A stretch of DNA of 64,000 nt from Novosphingobium fluoreni. Lineage in GTDB: Bacteria; Pseudomonadota; Alphaproteobacteria; Sphingomonadales; Sphingomonadaceae. This document shows, one piece after another, positions 37,606-46,892 of this stretch. Position 1 is the first letter of the stretch. Each line of letters begins with the position of its first letter. The position numbers and the translations under genes were made by a program. The DNA is taken from the NCBI RefSeq assembly GCF_014196615.1, contig NZ_JACIDY010000004.1:62001-126000 (forward strand), read 5' to 3'. A model generated the notes under the pieces. That model saw only the letters and a list, made by a program, of their open reading frames with translations. It was not told the DNA's origin and searched no databases.

Positions 37606-38289
37606 GCCCGTAGACTTGTTTTCGGGCACAACGCCGCGGATCAATGTTTCCACCCAGCGATCCATGATGTCATTGCTGGCAAGATCCACGCCACTCAAAT
37701 ACATCTCACTGATGCCGCGCAACGTTCCGATCATGATGAAGCGGCCATGTCTTGGTGTCAGCGCCGGATGCAATTCGCCGCGTGCTTCGGCCAATACGAA
37801 CATCTCATCCATCGTAATACGGAAGCGTGCGGTGAGATCGCGAATACGGTTTTTGGCCGGGTCACTTAAATGATCTCGATCGCGAATTGACACAATGACG
37901 TAATCGGCATGGTGGATCAAATCGTCGCGCTGGCAGGCGAAAAAATGACGAATTTGCTCGTCCAACGTCGTCTTGCGGCGCGCTTCCTCCAAATAATCCA
38001 AGGATCGCTGCATACCAAGAAGACAAATCTCGGCCAGCGCATCTTCCTTGGAGGCGATATGAAAATAGAGACTGGCGACCTTGATCCCTAAGGCTTCGGC
38101 AATAGCGCGAGTGCTGGCACCTTGATAGCCGAGGCGGGCGAAGATAGCGGCGGCAGTATCGATCGCCTGCTTGCGTCGGGCGGTGTGCTTGCCCGTTAAT
38201 TCTCGCCTTGAGACATAAGGTGGGAGTTCATCGACTGGTGAAATCGCCGACTTTTTTTCGCTGCCGATGGAATTTGAAACGAGGCCCAT
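37600..38289 (-). CDS. TetR-family transcriptional regulator
   Basis: Dimeric repressor. After a 35-residue leader the HTH runs from RKQAIDTAAAIFARLGYQGAS through TRAIAEALGIKVASLYFHIASKEDAL (residues about 38-84), the standard TetR DNA-binding domain with a KstR2-like YFHxxSKEDL turn. The C-terminal ligand domain ends PENKSTGV. Length 229. ATG 38289 has no strong ribosome site. It lies convergent to the P450 and tandem with the downstream-transcribed SDR gene (38454) on the same strand. Likely a repressor of parts of the island, induced by a CoA intermediate by analogy with KstR2-type regulators. Confidence 0.87.
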   Translation of the reverse strand: MGLVSNSIGSEKKSAISPVDELPPYVSRRELTGKHTARRKQAIDTAAAIFARLGYQGASTRAIAEALGIKVASLYFHIASKEDALAEICLLGMQRSLDYLEEARRKTTLDEQIRHFFACQRDDLIHHADYVIVSIRDRDHLSDPAKNRIRDLTARFRITMDEMFVLAEARGELHPALTPRHGRFIMIGTLRGISEMYLSGVDLASNDIMDRWVETLIRGVVPENKSTGV

Positions 38290-38410
38290 GCCGCCAAGGA
38301 TACGCGATCCTGGATCAAAGTGCCATGCCTGCCGGTCGATAAGCCCACAGACGGCGCGAGTTTAGGCCAGTAGCAAGGGTGTGATGATAAACTTTCGGCG
38401 ATTGCGAAAG

Positions 38411-38445
38411 CCGATGGCTACCCATCCAGGTCGGGCAGCCATCGG
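38411..38445 (-). terminator. Hairpin downstream of the SDR gene
   Basis: CCGATGGCT (38411-38419) pairs over 9 bp with AGCCATCGG (38437-38445) around a 17-base loop just after the SDR stop (38454). It has no U-run on the minus strand, so it may only attenuate. Confidence 0.45.
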
Positions 38446-38453
38446 TGTTTCTG

Positions 38454-39341
38454 TTAAACAGTCGCGCCTGGGAAAAGCTTCTTGATCGATTCGCCAACCG
38501 GAGCGGGGCAATAGCCGCCGCCCGGCCAGTTGATGAAGCCAAATGCGGCCGAAGTGCCACCATCAACGTGAATGTTGATGCCGGTGATGGAGCGAGAAAG
38601 GTCGGATGCGAGAAAGACCACGGTGTCCGCCAAGTCCTCAGGGCTAGCGGCTGCGCCCCGTGGAATATACATCGCCATCGACGCTTCGATATCCTCGATC
38701 GGCGCGTCTTCCATTGACTTCAGAAGATCAGGCTTGAGAGCCGACATGTTGCCGCGGCTTGGCGTGGTATCGGGTGTGACTTCGTTGATGCGGATATTGC
38801 GGGTACCGAATTCGACAGCCAGAGCGCGGCGAAGATTGGCGTTTGCTGCCTTAGCACCAGCATAGACCGAAAAACCTGCGGCGCCGCGATAAGCTTCGAT
38901 CGTTGTGAAGTTGATGATGCTGCCACCGCGCGACGCACGCTCAATCAGGGGGACCGCGAGACGGATCGACTGAATCACGTAACCGAAGTTGCGGCGAATA
39001 TCCTCGGCATCCTCCGCATCCGTGCCCTGCAGGAAATCGCGCTGCTTCACGCCGCCCGCCACGTTCACCACGATATCGAGGCGATCAAATTCCTGACCGA
39101 CCATTTCGTAAAATTTGCGGACGTCGTCGACTGATAGCACATCGCCTACCATTGTCACACAACGGCGGCCCAGAGCTTCCACGTGTGCCTTGGTTTCGGC
39201 CATTCCCGCCACGTCCTTGTCAAAGATCGCGATGTCCACGCCCGTTTGCGCCAAACCCAAGGAAGCAGCGGCGCCGATACCAAATCCACCACCCAGCAGA
39301 ACGGCGACTTTGCCATTTAGATTGGCTTTCTCATCCAGCAT
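38454..39341 (-). CDS. SDR-family oxidoreductase
   Basis: NAD(P)-dependent oxidoreductase. The cofactor loop reads GGGFGIG instead of the usual TGxxxGIG, but the NVAG motif and the catalytic Tyr and Lys (VYAGAKAA) are intact. The position 13 residues before the Tyr is Thr (INFTTIEAY), not Ser, which may lower or alter activity. A long C-terminal tail (INWPGGGYCPAPVG) resembles beta-hydroxy steroid-type SDRs. Length 295, ATG 39341 with AGGAAAA upstream. It lies upstream of the TetR gene on the same strand. Substrate unknown. Confidence 0.86.
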   Translation of the reverse strand: MLDEKANLNGKVAVLLGGGFGIGAAASLGLAQTGVDIAIFDKDVAGMAETKAHVEALGRRCVTMVGDVLSVDDVRKFYEMVGQEFDRLDIVVNVAGGVKQRDFLQGTDAEDAEDIRRNFGYVIQSIRLAVPLIERASRGGSIINFTTIEAYRGAAGFSVYAGAKAANANLRRALAVEFGTRNIRINEVTPDTTPSRGNMSALKPDLLKSMEDAPIEDIEASMAMYIPRGAAASPEDLADTVVFLASDLSRSITGINIHVDGGTSAAFGFINWPGGGYCPAPVGESIKKLFPGATV

Positions 39342-39649
39342 TTTGGTTTTCCTGTCCCATTACTCGGCTAAACTTACTTGCCGTTAGCATATCTGGGCCC
39401 CGCGCCAGCAGGCAATCTCTTTGGGATTGCCGAGTCTATCAGTCACCTAATAGGGCGCCGGGGGGCGTTAGAAAATTTGGCAGCGGATCAAGGGCACGGC
39501 GGGGTGACGGTAATTTAGCGGTTGCGCCGGCCTATCATACACTGTTTATCAGCGTCCGAAATTGGATAGCCCGAGAGGGAGAAGCGCCTGCGTTTGCTGA
39601 CGTTCACTCCTGCAGTAGGTGGGCTATATTCCAGGAAAGGACGCCGGCG

Positions 39650-40669
39650 ATGACCATGAAGCAATTGCCTGAAGCGGTGATCAAAGTTCTCGAAGGCAGT
39701 TTTGTTTCTGAATTTGCGACTGTCAGTGGCGCTGGCGTGCCGATCGACACGCCTACGCTGTGCTTCGCAACGGATGATCTGAGTGCGGTGGGCGTGGCGA
39801 CGGGCCTGTCCTATCCCGCGAAGGCAGAGCGCGCCCGGCGCAATCCAAAGGTCGGCCTACTGATCGAGGGCCAGCCCGGCGAGCCGGTGGTCTCAATTAG
39901 AGGGATCGCCGCCGTGCGCGATAGCGATCTTCAGGCCAACGCCATTCGCTACCTGTCGGAAACCGGTTGGGAGATGGTCGGCGCGCAAGCTGGTGTGGGC
40001 TGGGACAAGGCGCGTGAGGCCGTTTGGTATTTCAGCCGTATCATCATCGACATTGCGCCTGAGCGCGTCCTGTGGTGGGACAATGCAGATGCGATGGATC
40101 AACCGCCACACGTGTGGAATGGCTCGATCTCGCCAGACTTCAGGTCCGATCCGGCGCCGGCGGGTAAAGGCAGCCCCGCACCCAAGTGGAAGCAAAGGAC
40201 GTGGCAAGAAATTGCGGCGGATGCCATCGCCCGTTCCTCCCCCGGGCACCTGACTTTGCTGGACGCGGATGGTTGGCCCTTGCCGATCCGGGCGACCTCA
40301 GTCGAGCGTGTGGACGAAGGCTTTCGTCTGGTTGTGCCGAAGGGGGCGCCTTGGGCCGCTCGTTCGGGCACTGCGACATTAACCTTTCAAGGCGTGGAGA
40401 CCTTCGTGGGCGAAGCGGTGGACGAAGGTGAAACCATTCTGCTGAACGTTGAGCGCGCGCTTCCGCAAAATCCACTGACGGTCGATCCCGCGCAAGTCCT
40501 GAACCCCGCGGAGGATACCCGAGCCAAGCTGTTTTCGCGACTGGAGGAAGAGACGCAGCGCCGAGGACAGCCGATCCCGGTGTTGCCGCAGCAACCGCCG
40601 GCCCGCACGCGACTGGCGCAAGCCCGCTTCGATAGGCAGATGGCTTTCGAACTCGCAAAAGGGGAATAG
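39650..40669 (+). CDS. Pyridoxamine 5'-phosphate oxidase-like FMN-binding split-barrel protein
   Basis: Two split-barrel domains in tandem appear present: the first from VLEGSFVSEFATVSGAGVP (residues 13-31), the second from SSPGHLTLLDADGWPLPIR (near residue 200). Such proteins bind FMN or F420 and reduce or oxidise small molecules, or act as accessory flavin carriers. The reading frame extends back to 39152, but the upstream 170 codons overlap the divergent SDR gene and show no protein character, and ATG 39650 has GGAAAGG upstream, so translation starts there. Length 339. Followed by the acyl-CoA synthetase 200 bp later on the same strand. Role in the island unknown. Confidence 0.78.
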   Translation: MTMKQLPEAVIKVLEGSFVSEFATVSGAGVPIDTPTLCFATDDLSAVGVATGLSYPAKAERARRNPKVGLLIEGQPGEPVVSIRGIAAVRDSDLQANAIRYLSETGWEMVGAQAGVGWDKAREAVWYFSRIIIDIAPERVLWWDNADAMDQPPHVWNGSISPDFRSDPAPAGKGSPAPKWKQRTWQEIAADAIARSSPGHLTLLDADGWPLPIRATSVERVDEGFRLVVPKGAPWAARSGTATLTFQGVETFVGEAVDEGETILLNVERALPQNPLTVDPAQVLNPAEDTRAKLFSRLEEETQRRGQPIPVLPQQPPARTRLAQARFDRQMAFELAKGE

Positions 40670-40870
40670 CGGCAAGACTGCTACATTCTGCGATGGTCGA
40701 CGCCGGCGGGTTTTTGGATAGAAGCCTGATATCAGAAGTGAGATTGAATGATGGCGCTGTGGAAACAAGCAGGAGGGCGATACCTGTTTCGCTGGATTGA
40801 TCAGTAGCTTGCGAGCAGAGACCTTTTCTTGCAGTCGACCACTCTATCACGACAATGCGATGGTAATGAT

Positions 40871-42442
40871 ATGACCGATACATCCCTCTACCACCGCTTC
40901 CAGCAGTCCGTAGCTATACATGCTGATCGCATCGCCATAACCGAAGGTGATGCGAATATCTCATATCGCGACTTGGAGGCGGCGAGCCGGGAGGTTGGCG
41001 CGGCGCTGATGGGCATGGGTATCCAGCACGGCGATCGTATCGCTATATGGGGTGTAAATAGTACGAATTGGGTGATCGCCGCGCTCGGTATTCAGGCCGC
41101 CGGTGGTGTTCTCATCCCGGTTGGTACGCGTTTACGAGGGCGAGAGGCGGGAGACATCCTGACCGACGCCAAAGTGCGCTTTGTCTTTTGCGATGCGTCG
41201 TTTGGCGATTTCAGCTATATCGACGCGCTCTTGCAGCACGCCCCCGCATCGGTAGAGAAACTCGTCGTCCTGGGTGCCTTGGCTAGCGCGGCGAATAGCA
41301 AGGTCATGTCGATCTCTGACCTGCGGAATTCGGCCGACCGGGTAGACGATGCCGCCTTGAACGCGCGGATCGCCCAGGGATGTGGCGACGATCTGGTTGA
41401 CATCATCTTCACGTCAGGGACGACCGGACGCCCCAAGGGCGTGCTGATGACCCACCGCAAAAGCATGATCGCGTGCGATATCCAGCGTGAGGAGATCAAC
41501 CGCTTCACTCCGGACGACGTCTTTGCGGTGACGTTTCCCTTTGCGCATAATGCCGGGTACAGGGCCGGCTGGCAGGTCTCCTTGCTCTACGGAGTCAGGA
41601 TCATACCGGTCCGAACCTTTGATGCTGGCGAGTTGCTACGTCTGATTGAAAAAGAAGGCGTGACCATGCTGCCGACGGCGCCCCCGATCGCGCGCGCCTT
41701 GATCGACCATCCTGATCGCGAAAAGACCGATCTTTCCAGCTTGCGGATCATGTCGACCGGCGGCACCGTGGTGCCGGTTCGGCTGATCAAGGACATGCGT
41801 CAATTATTGGGTGAGGGCACGATCGTTCAAACCGGTTACGGATTGACCGAGGCGGCTGGGTCAGTTTGCAACACGTTTGACAATGACCCACCGGAAGTCA
41901 TTGCGCAGACCGTGGGCCATGCGCTCAGCAATTTGGAACTGCGTATCGTAGGTCCGGATGGCGTAGAACTCCCGCAAGGTGAGATCGGCGAAGTCGCCGT
42001 TCGGGGTCCGCAGATCACGCCGGGCTATCTGGACAATCCAGAAGCCACCGCCGCAGCATTCACCTCGGATGGTTTTCTGTTGACTGGCGATGCGGGCCGT
42101 CTGGATGAAGATGGCAACTTGCGCCTTACAGACCGTATAAAGGACATGTACCTTGTTGGTGGTTTCAATTGCTATCCGGCGGAGATCGAGCGCGTCATGG
42201 CGACGATGCCGGGGATTGCAAACGTTGCCGTGGTCGGTGTGGATGACGATCGGCTTGGCCACGTAGGTCGTGCGTTTGTTGTTCCGGAGAATGGAGTGCA
42301 ACTCACCGAACAGGAGGTGATCGCCTGGTGCCGAGAGGAAATGGCGAATTACAAAGTGCCGCGTTCGATCCGCTTCCTAGACGCTCTTCCCCTCAACGCC
42401 ACCGGCAAGATCGCCAAGATCGAACTGCGCGCTTTGGCCTGA
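40871..42442 (+). CDS. Acyl-CoA synthetase (AMP-forming), copy A of a paralogous pair
   Basis: Adenylate-forming ligase that converts a carboxylic acid to its CoA thioester. The phosphate loop TSGTTGRPKG lies at 181-190, followed by GYGLTEAAG (A5), the ExGEVAVRGP and DGFLLTGDAG motifs (A7/A8) and the catalytic Lys in NATGKIAK near the end. Closest in style to FadD3-like ligases that activate steroid ring remnants (HIP) and medium-chain acids. It is 523 residues, exactly the length of the copy at 53664-55235, and aligns without gaps. ATG 40871 (MTDTSLYHRF) is chosen over the upstream 40829 because it matches the start of the paralogue (MENPSLYHRF). TesB follows by 70 bp. Confidence 0.92.
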   Translation: MTDTSLYHRFQQSVAIHADRIAITEGDANISYRDLEAASREVGAALMGMGIQHGDRIAIWGVNSTNWVIAALGIQAAGGVLIPVGTRLRGREAGDILTDAKVRFVFCDASFGDFSYIDALLQHAPASVEKLVVLGALASAANSKVMSISDLRNSADRVDDAALNARIAQGCGDDLVDIIFTSGTTGRPKGVLMTHRKSMIACDIQREEINRFTPDDVFAVTFPFAHNAGYRAGWQVSLLYGVRIIPVRTFDAGELLRLIEKEGVTMLPTAPPIARALIDHPDREKTDLSSLRIMSTGGTVVPVRLIKDMRQLLGEGTIVQTGYGLTEAAGSVCNTFDNDPPEVIAQTVGHALSNLELRIVGPDGVELPQGEIGEVAVRGPQITPGYLDNPEATAAAFTSDGFLLTGDAGRLDEDGNLRLTDRIKDMYLVGGFNCYPAEIERVMATMPGIANVAVVGVDDDRLGHVGRAFVVPENGVQLTEQEVIAWCREEMANYKVPRSIRFLDALPLNATGKIAKIELRALA

Positions 42443-42512
42443 CATCGATGCTGCCGGACATGCCGTTCGTGGCGGTTCGATTGGTGCCGTGATTTTAAGA
42501 AGGGAACGAGCC

Positions 42513-43412
42513 GTGGGGCAAGATGGTGCGATCGCTCCCCAAGAAATCGCCGGGGAAGGCGACGCAACGCAGCTGGTAAAACTTACCTCTACGTCGAAGG
42601 ATTGTTTTACCAATCTCTACAGCGAGAGTTTCAGGAACAATCACCTTTTTGGCGGCCAGGTTGTGGCTCAGGCTTTGGCAGCCGCGGCGACGACGGTCGA
42701 GGGGCGTCACTGTCACTCGATGCATGCCTACTTCCTGCGTGCCGGCTCCGCATCCGCCAGCGTGAGTTTTGAGGTGGATAGAACCCGTGACGGGGGGCGC
42801 TTTTCAACCCGGCGAGTCGTCGCGCTGCAAAACGACGTCCCGATCTTGCATCTAGAATGCTCGTTCCATCTCGGTGAGAGGGGCCTCGAACACCAAGTGC
42901 CATCCTCGGTCCCGGTACCAGAGCCGGAGACGATACCGGATATCACCGCACTTGATCCGGACAAAGATCAGGCCGCCTTATGGGGGATAATCCAGAATGT
43001 GCAGACGTTCCCGTTGCTGGATATTCGCATTGTCGATCAAGAGTTGCTTCTGCAGCCCAACCCGGATGCGAACCGGCGCTTGTGGATCAGGGTGCCGAGT
43101 GCCGTAAACAGTGATGATCCGGCAGTGCATCAACAGTTGGTGGCCTACATATCGGACTTCATGCTCGCGGGTGTGGCGCTACTTCCTCATCCGGTGAAAT
43201 ATCGCTGGCCTCGAACCTTCATGGCCAGTCTCGACCACGCAATCTGGTTTCATCGTCCATGCCGGGTGGACGACTGGCTGCTTTATGATTGTGATAGCCC
43301 CTCGACGGGTGACGGAAGAGGCATCGTCCGGGGGCAGATCAAAGATCGCACCGGGCGCCTGATAGCCACTGTCATGCAGGAGGCGCTGCTGCGGCCAGAC
43401 TTAACGCACTAA
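42513..43412 (+). CDS. tesB: Acyl-CoA thioesterase II (TesB family)
   Basis: Double hot-dog thioesterase that hydrolyses acyl-CoA to free acid and CoA, recycling CoA or releasing dead-end thioesters. Domain one contains ESFRNNHLFGGQVVAQALAAA, then HSMHAYFLRAGSA; the linker carries LECSFHLGERGLEHQ; domain two carries YISDFMLAGVALLPHP, SLDHAIWFHRPCRVDDWLLYD. The catalytic Asp/Thr/Gln type residues of TesB (D in YISDF, Q near IVRGQ) are in place. Length 299. GTG 42513 is preferred (GAAGGG upstream) over GTG 42489. It follows the acyl-CoA synthetase, so both activation and release of CoA esters are encoded together. Confidence 0.9.
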   Translation: MGQDGAIAPQEIAGEGDATQLVKLTSTSKDCFTNLYSESFRNNHLFGGQVVAQALAAAATTVEGRHCHSMHAYFLRAGSASASVSFEVDRTRDGGRFSTRRVVALQNDVPILHLECSFHLGERGLEHQVPSSVPVPEPETIPDITALDPDKDQAALWGIIQNVQTFPLLDIRIVDQELLLQPNPDANRRLWIRVPSAVNSDDPAVHQQLVAYISDFMLAGVALLPHPVKYRWPRTFMASLDHAIWFHRPCRVDDWLLYDCDSPSTGDGRGIVRGQIKDRTGRLIATVMQEALLRPDLTH

Positions 43413-43553
43413 GGTACGATTTTATAACGTGATTTCAACACGGCAGGCCGTTCGGTTTGCCGGACAACCACCTGTACCTTAAGGCTGAAAGTGTGCCCTT
43501 GTTATGAACCGAACATCTGTTAGAGTGGTCGAAACTTCGTTGGAGAGGAATCG

Positions 43554-44453
43554 ATGGAACTCGTCAGACTTGGCCGTGCCTTGGGGGAGGGCTGGATCGC
43601 GGGTCACGAACAAGATGATACCGACCGCTGCGTCAAATCGGCCGGTCGTGTGTTGCGCATATTGGAACTGTTCGACGTCTTGAAGCGGGAAGCCCCGGTT
43701 TCTGTGGTGTCCGAACTGTTGGGCCTTCCGCAATCAAGCACTTCGGTTCTGCTGCGTACTCTCGTCGAGATGGGGTACCTCGTCTACAATAATCCCACTC
43801 GTTCATTTGCGCCCACCACGCGCCTGTCTTTGCTCGGAAGCTGGGTGAATGGCCCAATGGTCAGCGATGGGCCGCTGATCCGGCTTATGCACCGGTTAAA
43901 CGTTCGGACCGGGCAGGCGATCGTTCTGGCGGCTCGCAACCAGACATTTTCTGAGTATATTCACGTCGTCCAGGCTACATCCCCGGTACGGCTTTATGTC
44001 GTTCAGGGATCTCGCCGGCCGCTGGCTTGCTCTGCGACCGGAGCCACCTTGATCTCTGATCTTCCGGTGAGCGAAATCAAGCGGATCGGTATTCGCTACA
44101 ACGCTGAGCCGCAGGAAGTTGACATCAAGGTCTCTGTCACCACGCTTCTGGAGCGTGTCCAGGCGGTTCGCACTAATGGGTATGCGTTCCACCACAACAC
44201 CGTAACACCCGGTGCCGGGACGATCGCAATGTGCCTGCCCGAACCGATGACGGCACATGAGCGTCTGTCAATCGGGATCGCAGGACCATCGGACATTCTG
44301 TTGCGGAGCAAGGATGAGTTCGTGGCGGCCATGCGCGAGGAAATCGCCAGTCACCTTGTTGATTCCGACGGGGAACCTCAGCGCTGCGATGCAATCGATC
44401 GATTTTCATCCTCTTCCCCGGTCAGGCTGGCAGCCGTCAATCACGGCGGTTGA
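43554..44453 (+). CDS. IclR-family transcriptional regulator
   Basis: Winged-helix regulator with a ligand-binding GAF-like domain. The N-terminal HTH spans CVKSAGRVLRILELFDVLKRE through LGLPQSSTSVLLRTLVEMGYLVYNN (residues about 26-80). The effector domain follows (VRTGQAIVLAARNQ, PLACSATGATLISDLP) and the CGGT-like pocket segment is VTPGAGTIAMCLPEP. Length 299. ATG 43554 has GGAGAGGAA five bases upstream. It stands between TesB and the P450cam-like gene. IclR proteins often activate aromatic or fatty-acid catabolic operons; the target here is unknown. Confidence 0.88.
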   Translation: MELVRLGRALGEGWIAGHEQDDTDRCVKSAGRVLRILELFDVLKREAPVSVVSELLGLPQSSTSVLLRTLVEMGYLVYNNPTRSFAPTTRLSLLGSWVNGPMVSDGPLIRLMHRLNVRTGQAIVLAARNQTFSEYIHVVQATSPVRLYVVQGSRRPLACSATGATLISDLPVSEIKRIGIRYNAEPQEVDIKVSVTTLLERVQAVRTNGYAFHHNTVTPGAGTIAMCLPEPMTAHERLSIGIAGPSDILLRSKDEFVAAMREEIASHLVDSDGEPQRCDAIDRFSSSSPVRLAAVNHGG

Positions 44454-44921
44454 CGGCACTAAGGTGCCTTAAAATCAACTCGCAAAGCGTAGTCGCGGGC
44501 GGATCGGTGAGGCGGCCTATCCGCGCATTACAAGTGGAAATGTCTACGATATACCGCTGACACATCCGGAGATCGGTCTTGGCATCGCCCGCCCTTCGCT
44601 CGCTCGCCTGTGCTGAATGAAGCGGCGGGGGCCGACGGTTTCCCGGCGCGCGATCGATATGCGGCTATCGTGTAGCTGAGTGATGGCCTAGGGAGCATGA
44701 CTGGTCGGGCGAGCGGGGACTTAGGTGGCCACTTTCCTGCAAGATGCGATGATCAGTCGGCTCGTCGCATTCGTCGCTGACGTCAGATAGCCGTAACCTA
44801 TCACATTTTGGATGCGCTTAGCTGGATCATTCTCAGCGGAGCGGCATAAAATGCCTGAATGACGAGCCAGACCATACAGTGGTTTTGGATAACGTTTAAA
44901 AAGCCATGGAGAGGTGAGTAA
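44454..44921. other. 470-bp gap with no clear gene
   Basis: A short plus-strand frame (IGEAAYPRITSGN, then PLTHPEIGLGIARPS, stop near 44619) has coding flavour and may be the tail of a lost gene, but I cannot name it. The 5' region of the P450 follows, with GGAGAGG before its ATG. Confidence 0.3.
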
Positions 44922-46130
44922 ATGTCGGCACAATCGGCGCAGATTCCCCAGCACGTCTCACGCGATGTCGTTCGAGATATCGACATTTTCAACATCCAGT
45001 CGGTCAATCCCGACATTCATGAGGCGTGGCGTACGATCCAGAACGACAGTCCTGCGCTGATCTACAGCCCATTGTACGGAGGCCACTGGATTCCCATGCG
45101 GGCGCACGTGATCGAGCGCGTGATGAGCGATCACGAGGTCTTCATCAACGGCGGCTTGTGGGTTCCACCCAACCCGGAAGGCATGAAGCCGCAAATCCCG
45201 ATTCAGGCGGATGGCGCGCTGCATCGCGCCTATCGCTCGCTGATCATGCCGTTCCTGATCGGCAAGCCGCTGCGCGCCGCGATCGAAGGCGCGCGGGAAC
45301 TGGCCATCAAACTGATCGAAAGTTTTCGCGAAAGGGGCGAGTGCGACTTTGCGGTCGACTTTGCCCAGCACCTCCCGATCGAGGTGTTCCTGCAGCTTGT
45401 CGAATTGCCTTTAGACGATCGCCTGCTGTTATCGTCGCTCGCCGAGGTCGTCCGCATGCCCGATCCCGTCCAGAAGCTGGCGGCTTACGCGCAGATGGAG
45501 GAATATGTCGGCCGGCAGGTCGATGAAAGGCTGGCCAATCCTGGCGATGACATGATCAGCAAGATCGCGACGGGAACCGTGCTCGGCCGTCCGTTGACTC
45601 GAGAGGAGATCATCGGCGAATGTACCCAGGTTCTCGTCGGCGGGCTGGATACCGTGGCGTCGATGATGGGCTTTATCGCCGCGCACTTGGCTGTGAACGT
45701 CGAACTGCGCCACCGCCTGACGGCGCAGCCTGAATTGATCGAGAAGCGGATCGATGAAATCATTCGTCGCTTCGGCGTTGCCGGCCCGGCCCGTCAGGCC
45801 GCGCAGGACATCGATTTCGACGGTATTCATATCAAGGCTGGCGACACCCTGTTCCTAGCGACCGCCTTGCACGGGCTGGACGACAGCCGCTGGGAGGATC
45901 CCATGACCGTCAATCTCGATCGATCGGCGACTGGTACCGATTACCAGACGTTCGGCAGCGGACCGCATCGTTGCCCCGGCGCGGCGCTGGCGCGCAGTGA
46001 AATCATTTTGTTCCTGGAAGAATGGCTAAAGCGCATCCCGGATTTCTCGCTTGTTCCTGGCAAGCCGATGGTCGCGGCATCGGGCAGTGTCACCGGCGTG
46101 CTCTCGCTACCGCTGAAATGGGACGTCTGA
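44922..46130 (+). CDS. Cytochrome P450, P450cam-like (CYP101 type)
   Basis: Monooxygenase distinct from the other two P450s. The I-helix motif is GGLDTV (240-245), the version found in camphor 5-monooxygenase and its CYP101 relatives; ExxR is E279-II-R282; the haem loop is FGSGPHRCPG with Cys351. Length 402. The N-terminal segment FNIQSVNPDIHEAW also resembles CYP101 enzymes. They hydroxylate terpenoids such as camphor and ionones. No putidaredoxin gene is adjacent, so it must borrow one of the two ferredoxins in the island. ATG 44922 has GGAGAGG upstream. Nothing on the same strand follows it closely. Confidence 0.92.
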   Translation: MSAQSAQIPQHVSRDVVRDIDIFNIQSVNPDIHEAWRTIQNDSPALIYSPLYGGHWIPMRAHVIERVMSDHEVFINGGLWVPPNPEGMKPQIPIQADGALHRAYRSLIMPFLIGKPLRAAIEGARELAIKLIESFRERGECDFAVDFAQHLPIEVFLQLVELPLDDRLLLSSLAEVVRMPDPVQKLAAYAQMEEYVGRQVDERLANPGDDMISKIATGTVLGRPLTREEIIGECTQVLVGGLDTVASMMGFIAAHLAVNVELRHRLTAQPELIEKRIDEIIRRFGVAGPARQAAQDIDFDGIHIKAGDTLFLATALHGLDDSRWEDPMTVNLDRSATGTDYQTFGSGPHRCPGAALARSEIILFLEEWLKRIPDFSLVPGKPMVAASGSVTGVLSLPLKWDV

Positions 46131-46446
46131 CGCCGGAAAAGCCCCGCGGCGCTAAAGCATGAATGGAGAGAGGGCGCTGACCCCTCTCCCAATCGCCTGA
46201 CATCGCGTGGAGTTCGTGGGGACCGAAGGGTGGAAAACAGAGTTCCCGCAAAGAAGGACTTGTCGCCGCAGATCGCAGCTCCACCGTCATAGGGCCGGAT
46301 CAGCCGCACGGCGTCATGCGTGGTTGGGGCCCGATCACACCTGCCTCGACGGATCGATGATCTACGTCGGCAGGAGGGCGGTGGGTTCGGCCGTCAGGCG
46401 GTACACCGCCGGTCTGCGCACACCTCCTCGCTCCCCATCGCAACAC
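46131..46446. other. Gap between convergent P450 and GlcG genes
   Basis: Holds an imperfect hairpin (GGAGAG ... CTCTCC, 46161-46190) that could end the P450 message. No gene recognised. Confidence 0.35.
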
Positions 46447-46872
46447 TCATCCCGCGATGTCGCTCATGACAGCGGCGATGCCTGCCCTAGCGCAAGCCAG
46501 ATCCTGCTCTTGCGATGCTCCGGATACACCGATGGCGCCCGCGATCCGCCCATCGATGATCACCGGGATACCGCCTTCGAATGGCAGCATCCGGGGCAGG
46601 TTCGCCAAGGCTGGGTTACTCGCGCTGACCGACGCGAGGATTTCAGTCGGCATCCCGAAGCCGACAGCGCATTCGGCCTTGCGCCGCGCAATCTCTATGG
46701 ACGAGACGGGAGCTCCGCTACCGCGTTCGACCAGCAGGATCTCGCTTCCCGCATCCAGCACGACCACGACAATCGCGCAGCTTTGCCGTTCAGCTTCGCT
46801 GAAGGCAGCACCCGCGATCGCGCGCGCTGCGGCGATGGTCAGCTGCGGAACGGTTTCGATCATGCCAGGCAT
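46447..46872 (-). CDS. GlcG/HbpS family haem-binding protein
   Basis: Small alpha/beta protein of the GlcG/HbpS family, some of which bind haem or act as accessory proteins in small-molecule degradation. Features are TIAAARAIAGAAFSEAERQ, VVVVLDAGSEILLVERGSG, and LPFEGGIPVIIDGRIAGAIGVSGAS, matching the family core. Length 141 from ATG 46872, which has AAGGAG eight bases upstream; the frame's first ATG (46893) overlaps the preceding stop in an ATGA arrangement and has no ribosome site. It is cotranscribed with the phosphotransferase gene upstream. No signal peptide. Confidence 0.85.
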   Translation of the reverse strand: MPGMIETVPQLTIAAARAIAGAAFSEAERQSCAIVVVVLDAGSEILLVERGSGAPVSSIEIARRKAECAVGFGMPTEILASVSASNPALANLPRMLPFEGGIPVIIDGRIAGAIGVSGASQEQDLACARAGIAAVMSDIAG

Positions 46873-46892
46873 CGGTTTGTCTCCTTGTGCCA

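Noticed and set aside
39152..39649. N-terminal extension of 166 codons for the split-barrel protein
   Set aside because: The stretch overlaps the divergent SDR gene and its own start region, is compositionally odd, and the ATG at 39650 has a ribosome site.
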